From: Halomonas caseinilytica
Lineage (GTDB): Bacteria; Pseudomonadota; Gammaproteobacteria; Pseudomonadales; Halomonadaceae
Direction of reading: 5' to 3'
NCBI RefSeq assembly: GCF_001662305.1
Contig: NZ_BDEP01000016.1
Location: 248,001 to 312,000 of the forward strand
DNA length: 64,000 bases
In this document: positions 58,218 to 64,000 of the stretch, one piece after another
How the letters are laid out: each line of letters starts with the position of its first letter
Position numbering within the stretch: the stretch's first letter is position 1
The notes under the pieces: model-generated
What the model was told of the DNA's origin: nothing
Seen by the model: only the letters and a program-made list of their open reading frames with translations
The model's database searches: none
Translations under genes and position numbers: made by a program

Positions 58218-58427
58218 TCAGTGTCGAGGGGCGTCGTCGGTCGTCCGGTCTTCCGTCGGCGGCTCGAAGCGTCGCCCCGCGTGGTGCAACAACTCGAACT
58301 GGCGATCACACTCGCGGCAGGCGCTGCACATCGTCAGGTGAAAGCGTAGCGAGAAGCGCTCGCGAAGTGTCAGGGGACGATCCCGCTTCATTGACATCAG
58401 TCGGGTCGCGTCCTTGCACATCAGCAT
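58218..58427 (-). CDS. Zinc-finger (ZAS) anti-sigma factor
   Basis: 69 residues. The ZAS zinc motif His30-x3-Cys34-x2-Cys37 appears in FHLTMCSACRECDRQFELL, with a further Cys at 40. There is no membrane helix, so it is a soluble cytoplasmic anti-sigma factor. It overlaps the end of the ECF sigma gene by 7 bp, which allows balanced production of the pair. Soluble ZAS proteins usually release sigma after metal loss or thiol oxidation, which fits a copper- or redox-responsive operon. It is the last gene of the buf operon. Confidence 0.85.
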   Translation of the reverse strand: MLMCKDATRLMSMKRDRPLTLRERFSLRFHLTMCSACRECDRQFELLHHAGRRFEPPTEDRTTDDAPRH

Positions 58428-59023
58428 GGGTGAGTCTCCTTCAACCAGCCACTTTCGATGCAGGTGCGCAGTCTCAGTCGAGCGCGGTGCAGCATCACCC
58501 AGCAGTTGCTTTCCCGGATGCCGACTTCGCGGCAGATGTCGCGGGTGGAGAGTCCCATCAGTTCACGCAGCGAGAAGACGCGTGCGAGGTTGTCCGGCAA
58601 GCCGATCATGCAGGCATCGAAGACCTGCCAGAAGGCTTCGTTCTCGAAGGTTGCCTCGGGCTCTCCCCAGGCGCTTGGACGGGCGTGTTGCTCCCACCGC
58701 CCGTTCCGCTGGAAGAGCCGATCGACGACCTCGTCGCTGGCCTCGTTCTCCATGGGCTGCCACTGTCCGCTTTGCTGCTGGGCCCGCAGGGCGTCGAGCA
58801 GCTTGTGCTTGAGGATGCCGAACACCCAGGTTTCGTAGCCGGAGCGTCCGGAGAAGGCGTCGCTCTTTTCCATGGCGGTCACCAGGGTGTCCTGGACGGT
58901 ATCCTCGGCCTGGGTCTTGTCGCGCAGATGCAGCAGGGCGAAGGACACCAGACGGGGCCGCACGGCCTCGAGGCGTCGGCGATAGCGTGTCGCATCGGCA
59001 AGGCTCTCGGTGCTGTCGTTCAC
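58421..59023 (-). CDS. ECF-type RNA polymerase sigma factor
   Basis: 200 residues from a GTG at 59023, preceded by GGGGGAGA; an ATG at 59050 has no ribosome binding site. Region 2 is FALLHLRDKTQAEDTVQDTLVTAMEK with the -10-recognising FSGRSGYETWVFGILKHKL. Region 4 is FSLRELMGLSTRDICREVGIRESNCWVMLHRARLRL. It is a two-domain ECF sigma of the type associated with ZAS anti-sigma factors. It is encoded downstream of bufABC-doxX and should direct transcription of that operon, giving positive feedback once released. Similar sigma factors accompany the gig/buf clusters of Cupriavidus and Caulobacter. Confidence 0.9.
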   Translation of the reverse strand: MNDSTESLADATRYRRRLEAVRPRLVSFALLHLRDKTQAEDTVQDTLVTAMEKSDAFSGRSGYETWVFGILKHKLLDALRAQQQSGQWQPMENEASDEVVDRLFQRNGRWEQHARPSAWGEPEATFENEAFWQVFDACMIGLPDNLARVFSLRELMGLSTRDICREVGIRESNCWVMLHRARLRLRTCIESGWLKETHPC

Positions 59024-59104
59024 GTGTCTCCCCCTGTCGCGGGTTGTCATCGGGCCGTTCGGCCTTGTCTTCCCTGCATCGACAAGGGTATATGAATCCT
59101 GTCT

Positions 59105-59578
59105 TCAACGCCGATGGGCTGCTTCGGTCAGCCAGGCGTTCACCAGCCAGTCCAGGGACAGGCGACCCGGGCCGCGTAGTATCAGGGTCAGCAGGCTGCC
59201 GGCCCAGAGGCCGTGGGTGATCCAGGCGTCGGGATAGACGAAGGTCTGGATCACCAGCGTCATGAACAGCAGCCCCGTGGCGGTGAGGCGGGTAGCGAGA
59301 CCGCCCCACAACGCCAGTGACAGGCTGAACTCGGCAAGCGTGGCCAGATAGGCCGCCAGGGCCGGGGGAATCAGTGGCAGATCGTATTCGTTTTCGAACA
59401 GAAAGAAGGTGCTTTGCGTGATGCCGCTGGCATCCACCTTGGTCAGGGCGGAAAGGAAGAAGACGCTGCCAAGGACGACACGCATCAGCAGCAGCACGGC
59501 ATCCAGGGAGCGACGATCCAGCCATGGGACCAGGTGGTGATAATAGCCCCTCAGGGGCTTGAGCAGGGGCGATGTCAT
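59105..59578 (-). CDS. DoxX-family membrane protein of the bufferin operon
   Basis: 157 residues with four membrane helices. The first follows [21 protein letters not shown], typical of the DoxX family, with further helices at about 70-90, 95-115 and 120-140. The start overlaps bufC by 4 bp (ATGA). DoxX proteins are found in most buf/gig operons (there GigT-like); an association with thiol/quinone redox chemistry at the inner membrane is suggested by other DoxX proteins but not shown. It probably supports the redox state, export or maturation of the modified peptide. Confidence 0.85.
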   Translation of the reverse strand: MTSPLLKPLRGYYHHLVPWLDRRSLDAVLLLMRVVLGSVFFLSALTKVDASGITQSTFFLFENEYDLPLIPPALAAYLATLAEFSLSLALWGGLATRLTATGLLFMTLVIQTFVYPDAWITHGLWAGSLLTLILRGPGRLSLDWLVNAWLTEAAHRR

Positions 59579-60330
59579 GGCGTGACCTCCTCGTGGCGGG
59601 ACAACGTCAAGGCACCGAGGCCGAGCAGGGTGCCAAGCGCTTCGCCGGCTTCCTCCGGGTCGTGGCGTCGGCCGCAGTCTGTCAGGGCATCGCCGAGCGT
59701 CACTCGTGTCGCGAGCGCGTGATAGAGCGCTCCACAGGCCGGTGTGACCGACTGGATGTCAACGTTTCGGCCACGCCGCACCAACAGCCAGTGCCATCTG
59801 CCCGGCGCCCCGACGCCGGCTCTCGCTTCGCCGCGCTCCAGGGCCCGCCACAAGCCGAGCACATCGTGGCAGCCGATCAGGTGGCGGGTGGCAGGACAAG
59901 GCGAGCACGCAAGGGCACCGGGATCGGGCGAGCGGGCCAGTGCCTCGGCGTCCAGCGGCGTGGCATCGGCGGCATGGCTGACATCGAGCCGAGCGCGTTC
60001 GAGGCGGCAGATGTCGATGACATACGGGTAGTCGGCCAGCGTCGGCAGGCTGTCGAGCATGTCGGCAAAGTGGTTCCCGTAGTGGACCAGGCGGGGCTCG
60101 TCGGGAAGGTGTCGACGCACGTAGTCGCTTGCCACGGCGGTGAAGAAGCGTTCGCCCAGCAGTGTCCGGGTATGCGGAAAGGTGCTGGACAGCGCCTCGA
60201 TCAGGCTTTTCCGGACGTTGTTGCGATAGACGTCGAGCCCCGGCTGCGGGCCAAGGTCGGGATCCGTGGCGTCGGGGGCGTGCAGGGCCTCGGCGAAGCG
60301 ATGCTGCCAGTCGGCCAGGGAGATCGTCAT
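59575..60330 (-). CDS. bufC: Bufferin maturation partner (DUF2063, BufC/HvfC family)
   Basis: 251 residues. The N-terminal DUF2063 domain (about residues 1-95) shows [39 protein letters not shown] and [20 protein letters not shown]. The rest, to about residue 225, is a less conserved helical/beta part. DUF2063 proteins are the obligatory partners of DUF692 (MNIO) enzymes, acting as the peptide-recognition subunit. The start overlaps the bufB stop by 4 bp with GGAGGAG inside bufB, so the two are translationally coupled and probably made in equal amounts. Confidence 0.92.
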   Translation of the reverse strand: MTISLADWQHRFAEALHAPDATDPDLGPQPGLDVYRNNVRKSLIEALSSTFPHTRTLLGERFFTAVASDYVRRHLPDEPRLVHYGNHFADMLDSLPTLADYPYVIDICRLERARLDVSHAADATPLDAEALARSPDPGALACSPCPATRHLIGCHDVLGLWRALERGEARAGVGAPGRWHWLLVRRGRNVDIQSVTPACGALYHALATRVTLGDALTDCGRRHDPEEAGEALGTLLGLGALTLSRHEEVTP

Positions 60331-61199
60331 GATATCTCCTCCATCGTGGTGGCCAGCGGGCGATGCGCGGGATGATGATGGCGCGCCAGGTCGACCTCCT
60401 CGAGCCAGCGGGACAAGGAGGGGAGGCGGGTGTCCCACTCGATCAGGGTCGGGACGTTCGGCAACCAGCGCGATAGCTGGGCATAGCGTTGCCATACGGC
60501 ATCGCAGACGGGACTGCCGTGATCGTCGATGCGCAGCGGTGGAACGGCCTCGGTGTCGAGATGGTGGCCGGCGAGGTGGAATTCCCCCACGGCGGATAGC
60601 GGCAAGGCGTCCAGGTAGGCATCGAGGTCGCGCCCGAGGTTCTGGGCGCTGATGTAGGCGTTGTTGATGTCCAGCAACAGTCCGCAGCCGGTGCGTTCGA
60701 CGAGCTCGGCAAGAAATTCCGCCTCGCCCAGCGTGTTGTCGAGATGCACGTAGAGACTGGGATTCTCGACCAGCAGCCGGCGGCCGAGCGCCTGTTGTGT
60801 TGCGTCGACGTGTCGAGTCACCACGGCCAGGCTCTCGCGCGTCAACGGCAGCGGCAGAAGGTCGTTGTAGACGTCTCCCTGGAGGCGACTCCAGGCGAGA
60901 TGTTCCGAGACCAGTGGCGGGCGCAGCTCGTCGACCAGTTGGACGAGCCGGTGGAGGTGGGCGGTATCCAGCGGTTCGGCACTGCCCAGCGACAAGCCGA
61001 CGCCATGCACCGAAAGCGGGTAGCGTTCGGTAATGGCGGCGAGGTCGTCGCGAAATGGACCGCCCGCACTCATGTGGTTCTCGGCATGCAGCTCCAGGAA
61101 ATCGACGTCGGCGTGCCGGGACAGGAGTTCCGGAACGTGGCGGTGCTTGAGCCCGATGCCCTGGGCGCCGGTTGGCAGCGTGGTGGTATCCATCGGCAT
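60327..61199 (-). CDS. bufB: MNIO (DUF692) iron-dependent peptide-modifying oxidase
   Basis: 290 residues of a TIM-barrel fold. The iron-ligand regions of the DUF692 family are present: DFLELHAENHMSAG, SVHGVGLSLGSAEPLD, LVSEHLAWS, LLVENPSLY, LLLDINNAYISAQN, EFHLAGHH and a C-terminal IEWDTRLPSL. MNIOs use two or three iron atoms and oxygen to rebuild cysteine side chains of ribosomal peptides. In bufferins they turn cysteines into thiooxazole-type heterocycles that bind copper. Its substrate should be the BufA peptide encoded 64 bp upstream. AGGAGG precedes the start. All ligand-type histidines, aspartates and glutamates look intact. Confidence 0.93.
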   Translation of the reverse strand: MPMDTTTLPTGAQGIGLKHRHVPELLSRHADVDFLELHAENHMSAGGPFRDDLAAITERYPLSVHGVGLSLGSAEPLDTAHLHRLVQLVDELRPPLVSEHLAWSRLQGDVYNDLLPLPLTRESLAVVTRHVDATQQALGRRLLVENPSLYVHLDNTLGEAEFLAELVERTGCGLLLDINNAYISAQNLGRDLDAYLDALPLSAVGEFHLAGHHLDTEAVPPLRIDDHGSPVCDAVWQRYAQLSRWLPNVPTLIEWDTRLPSLSRWLEEVDLARHHHPAHRPLATTMEEIS

Positions 61200-61263
61200 G
61201 TGAACCTCCTCTCGGCGACCACCATGGCCCGCGGATGCGGGCCATGAACCTTGTCATTCCGTG

Positions 61264-61557
61264 TCAGGGACGGTCGATCTCGGTCAGGCTGCCGTTACCG
61301 TGAGGTGTCTCGATGCTGGTGCAGGTGCCCTCCGGCACCAGCTTCCAGGCATTGCCCTGGTAGTCGACGGTGGACGTGCCGGCGCAGGTGGTGCCGGGGC
61401 CTGCCTTGCAATCGTTCTGGCCTGCCAGGGCAACGCCATAGCACTTCTCCATGGCCTGCTTGTCGGATTCCTCTTCGTCGGCGTAGGTGGTCGCCATGGC
61501 CCCGGCCTGGGCAATGGCGGTGGTAATGACGGCGGCCATCAGCATGGAATGTTTCAT
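61264..61557 (-). CDS. bufA: Bufferin precursor peptide (DUF2282, BufA)
   Basis: 97 residues. A Sec-type signal peptide covers about residues 1-26 ([20 protein letters not shown]...), then the mature part contains four cysteines: Cys39 ([15 protein letters not shown]), Cys50, Cys58 ([12 protein letters not shown]) and Cys79 (LVPEGTCTS). The EKCYG-x5-GxNDC and VPxGTC motifs are those of DUF2282/BufA1 peptides. It is modified by BufB-BufC in the cytoplasm and exported to buffer copper in the periplasm. GGAGA precedes the ATG. It is the first gene of the operon. A longer in-frame reading upstream is not conserved. Confidence 0.92.
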   Translation of the reverse strand: MKHSMLMAAVITTAIAQAGAMATTYADEEESDKQAMEKCYGVALAGQNDCKAGPGTTCAGTSTVDYQGNAWKLVPEGTCTSIETPHGNGSLTEIDRP

Positions 61558-61626
61558 GGTCTGTCTCCGTGCGCGTTGTTGTGATGTGCCATCTCGCATT
61601 GCGTCGATACGTCGATGGACATCCTT

Positions 61627-61655
61627 TGGTCGAGACAGCCCTTCAGTCCTTACAC
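61627..61655 (-). promoter_or_regulatory. Candidate ECF-type promoter of the buf operon
   Basis: On the minus strand GTGTAAGG (61655-61648) is followed after 15 bases by CGACCA, a -35/-10 pair resembling the GTAAC-type and CGA-type elements used by many ECF sigma factors. It lies about 70-100 bp upstream of bufA. No second copy in the window supports it, so it remains a candidate. Confidence 0.3.
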
Positions 61656-61687
61656 ACGTCATGCCGAAAATCGGCGATCAGGGGCTT

Positions 61688-62320
61688 TCACAGTTCGATG
61701 ATCGGCCCGCCGGCCGCCTCGGCATCGGCACGATCATGGGTCACCATCAGAGTCGGCAGGCCATCCCGATGCACGCGTGCGAACACCAGGCGTCGCATCT
61801 CGTCGCGCAGGCCGGTGTCGAGCTTGGAGAAGGGCTCGTCCAGCAGCATGGCGCGGGGCCGGGCGAGCAGCACTCGCATCAGGGCGACCCGGGCGCGCTG
61901 GCCGCCCGAAAGGGTCGCCGGGTCGCGTTCGGCAAAGCCCGCCAGCCCGATGTCGTCGAGCGCCGTGGCCACTTCTTCTCGACGTTGCCGGCGCGAGCCG
62001 CCCGCCGGCATGCCGAAGGCCAGGTTGCCGCCTACGTCGAGGTGCGGAAACAGCAGCGGGTCCTGGAACAGCAGGCCGAGTCGCCGCTGCTCGGGCGGCA
62101 GACAGCCGAGGTCGGAGTCGCCCAGCAGGATGTGCCCCGAGGCCCGGAAGCCGAGCGGCAAAAAGCCGGCGACATGGGCCAGCAGGGTCGACTTGCCGAC
62201 GCCGGACGGCCCCATCAGTGTGAGGACCTCGCCTGGGGCGACACTGGCCGAGACCTCGATCAGTGGGTGGCCGTCATGCGTGATGACGATCTCTTCCAGG
62301 CGCAGGGTGGCAGTGCTCAT
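61688..62320 (-). CDS. ynjD: ABC transporter ATP-binding protein (YnjD-like)
   Basis: 210 residues. Walker A GPSGVGKST, signature LSGGQRARVALMRVLLARP, Walker B AMLLDEPFSKLD and the H-loop VTHDRADAEA are all present. The short length without a C-terminal regulatory domain and the pairing with a double permease match E. coli YnjD of the ynjBCD system. The start overlaps the permease stop by 4 bp (ATGA). The substrate of YnjBCD is not established; relatives transport thiamine, iron or sulfate-like ligands. The binding-protein gene (ynjB) should lie to the right of the window. Confidence 0.82.
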   Translation of the reverse strand: MSTATLRLEEIVITHDGHPLIEVSASVAPGEVLTLMGPSGVGKSTLLAHVAGFLPLGFRASGHILLGDSDLGCLPPEQRRLGLLFQDPLLFPHLDVGGNLAFGMPAGGSRRQRREEVATALDDIGLAGFAERDPATLSGGQRARVALMRVLLARPRAMLLDEPFSKLDTGLRDEMRRLVFARVHRDGLPTLMVTHDRADAEAAGGPIIEL

Positions 62321-64000
62321 GCGGTGTCTCCGGACAGCATCTGGCGGCGATGTCGCCACCACAGTCGGGGCAGGGTCATGGCCAGAGTGAAGCCAATGGC
62401 GGGCAGGGCGAGCTGGAACAGGGCATAGACGGCGGTGAGGCGTCGATCGCCGCCGCTGGCCAGGTTCACCGCCTCGGTGGTCAGGGTCGTCAGGCGACCG
62501 CCGCCGAGCAGCACCGTGGGCAGATATTGGCCGACGCTGACGGCGAAGCCCACGGCACCGGCGACGAGGATCGGCGCGGTGAGCATGGGCAGGCGGATAC
62601 GGAGAAAGACGTTGGCGGGCGAGGCGCCCAGGGAGGCGGCGACCTGGCGCCAGCGGGGATCCTGTCGTCGATAGCTTTCCGCCAGGGAGAGGAAGGTGTA
62701 GGGCAGCACGAACAGGGCATGGCCCAGCATCACCGCCGGCCAGCCGGCCGTCAGCCCGATCTGGGCTTGCCACTGCACGAGGCCCTGCAGGAAGGCCACC
62801 TGAGGGACCAGCAAGGGCAGGTAGAGAATCAGCTGAGCGCCGGCGCCCAGTGGGCGGCGACGATGTGTTTCGGCTTCCAGGCAGCCGAGGGTCAGCACCA
62901 GGGCGATGGCGGTGGCGGCCAGCCCGATGGTGACGGTGCTCGAAAGGGGATCGCCGAGGCCCGTGGCAGCCTGCTGCCAGGCATGCAGCGTCAGCGGCGC
63001 GGGCCAGGCTTCCGGGAAGGGCCAGTAACCGGCCAGCGACCAGAGGATGAGGCCTGCCAGGGCGGCGACCAGTACCCCGATGGCGAGCCAGGTCGTCAGG
63101 CTGCCAATGCCTCGCCCCAGGCGTTCGCCGCGCAGCCGGTGTCCATCGCGCAGCCAGCCGGCTGCCAGTCGCGAGACCAGGCGCTCGCCCAGCCACCAGA
63201 TCAGCAGGGCGCCGGCGGTGACGCCGAGCTGCAGCAGTGCTCCCGCGGCGGCCTGGAAGCGCATCGCGAGGTCGGGATCGCCCAGCCAGCGCACCACGGC
63301 CACGGCCAGGGGTGGCGGCGTCGAGGGACCGAGAATCATGGCCACCTCGATGTTGGCGGTGGCGAAGACGATGACCGCGTAAAGGGGCAGACGAATCAGT
63401 GGGTAGAGGGCCGGCAACACGCCCTTGAGAAAGGCATTGATCCGCCCATAACCCAGCGCGCGTGCCATCATCAGGCGTTCGCCGGCGCGGCACTGGGGCA
63501 GGGCGGCTAGGCTCATCAGCAGCAGGAAGGGGATCTCCTTGAGCGTCAGCCCGAGTGCCAGGGCCAGGCCGAGCGAGTCCCCCGGAAACAGGTAGTCGGG
63601 CGGATAGACCCAGCCGCTGAGCCAGGGCGAGACCAGGCGACTGGCCAGGCCCGAGGGCGTCAGCAGAAAGGCCAGCCCGATGGCGGCGGCGGCGTGAGGC
63701 ACCGCCAGCAGTGGCGACAGCAGGCGCCGTATCGCACCGAACGCGCGTGTCTCGAGAAAGGTGGCCAGGCACAGCGCCACGATGCCGAATGTCGCCAGGG
63801 CGCTGGCCAGTCCGGTGAACAGGCTCAGGCGAATCATGTCGACGAGGCCGGGCGTGTTGCCGAGCGCCTGCCAGTGGGCCAGAGTCCAGGTCTCGCCGCC
63901 CAGTGCCGGGTGCCAGCCGAAGGCCGGGGCGACGACGCCGGCCAGCCCCAGGAGTACCGGCAGGATCAGCAACGCCAGGGCAACGGTGGGCGCGGTGCGT
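62317..64000 (-). CDS. ynjC: ABC transporter permease, two fused BPD domains (YnjC-like), 5' end beyond window
   Basis: More than 550 residues, open to the right edge, so the N-terminus is missing. The frame continues past the last internal start codon (a TTG near 63972) with hydrophobic residues, which shows that the true start is outside. It contains about twelve helices in two permease halves, with EAA-like loops GERLMMARALGYGRINAFLKG and VAASLGASPANVFLRIRLPML. Double permeases like this are known for YnjC, ThiP and FbpB. The pairing with a short ATPase fits YnjCD best. ThiP or an iron(III) permease are alternatives. Confidence 0.82.
   Translation of the reverse strand, partial: RTAPTVALALLILPVLLGLAGVVAPAFGWHPALGGETWTLAHWQALGNTPGLVDMIRLSLFTGLASALATFGIVALCLATFLETRAFGAIRRLLSPLLAVPHAAAAIGLAFLLTPSGLASRLVSPWLSGWVYPPDYLFPGDSLGLALALGLTLKEIPFLLLMSLAALPQCRAGERLMMARALGYGRINAFLKGVLPALYPLIRLPLYAVIVFATANIEVAMILGPSTPPPLAVAVVRWLGDPDLAMRFQAAAGALLQLGVTAGALLIWWLGERLVSRLAAGWLRDGHRLRGERLGRGIGSLTTWLAIGVLVAALAGLILWSLAGYWPFPEAWPAPLTLHAWQQAATGLGDPLSSTVTIGLAATAIALVLTLGCLEAETHRRRPLGAGAQLILYLPLLVPQVAFLQGLVQWQAQIGLTAGWPAVMLGHALFVLPYTFLSLAESYRRQDPRWRQVAASLGASPANVFLRIRLPMLTAPILVAGAVGFAVSVGQYLPTVLLGGGRLTTLTTEAVNLASGGDRRLTAVYALFQLALPAIGFTLAMTLPRLWWRHRRQMLSGDTA

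Noticed and set aside
62321..63772. Long upstream extension in the frame of the ynjD-like ATPase
   Set aside because: The extension runs antiparallel in frame choice to the double permease gene, which has clear helices and EAA loops; the ATPase starts at 62320.

Overview
The window reads as chromosomal DNA of a high-GC, moderately halophilic gammaproteobacterium of the Halomonas group. The main reasons are a complete ectoine-degradation block (doeA-doeB-doeX-doeC-doeD with a divergent enuR-type regulator), an alpha-glucosidase whose catalytic residues match the numbering I recall for the Halomonas sp. H11 enzyme, a BetT-type choline carrier, and several TRAP transporters. No rRNA, tRNA, CRISPR array, insertion sequence or prophage was seen. 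Genus and family assignments come from sequence features and memory, not from a database search.

Layout. 0.2-4 kb: housekeeping genes (yciI, the rnm/yciV-like PHP nuclease, yciO, an EamA exporter, a Tsx-like outer-membrane channel). 4.5-12.4 kb: two TRAP systems, a three-gene DctP-Q-M set and a TAXI set with a fused permease and a universal stress protein, separated by a macrodomain gene. 12.5-15.2 kb: a small exported molybdopterin-fold protein paired with a hybrid histidine kinase. 15.3-22 kb: cra divergent from fruBKA. 22.2-31.6 kb: single genes (ABM-domain membrane protein, aldehyde dehydrogenase, DOPA-dioxygenase-like protein, betT, a Spy-like protein, a LysE exporter, an AraC regulator) and a BaeSR-type two-component system. 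31.7-42.2 kb: a seven-gene alpha-glucoside operon (SBP-permease-permease-alpha-glucosidase-ATPase-second SBP-LacI regulator) and a divergent sugar porin, with matching LacI-type operators. 42.2-47.6 kb: lysO, a DUF3108 protein, a DJ-1/PfpI protein, pncA-pncB and ghrA. 47.6-58.2 kb: enuR, doeABXCD, eutBC and a HAD dehalogenase. 58.2-61.6 kb: a bufferin (copper-binding RiPP) operon with its own ECF sigma and ZAS anti-sigma factor. 61.7-64 kb: a ynjCD-like ABC transporter cut by the right edge.

How the parts work together. The doe/eut genes take ectoine to Nα-acetyl-diaminobutyrate (DoeA), diaminobutyrate (DoeB), aspartate semialdehyde (DoeD) and aspartate (DoeC). EutB and EutC are hydroxyectoine-linked accessory enzymes, but no eutA and no ectoine-specific uptake system can be pointed to here. 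A 10-bp word, ATTGTCATGA, occurs three times between enuR and doeA and is the best candidate EnuR operator. The agl operon couples uptake to cytoplasmic hydrolysis of alpha-glucosides, with the porin as its outer-membrane door. The fru operon takes up fructose under Cra.

The least-characterised system is the bufA-bufB-bufC-doxX-sigma-anti-sigma operon. It encodes an exported four-cysteine peptide, an MNIO (DUF692) iron oxidase with its DUF2063 partner, a DoxX membrane protein and a self-contained regulator pair. Related systems elsewhere make copper-binding modified peptides.
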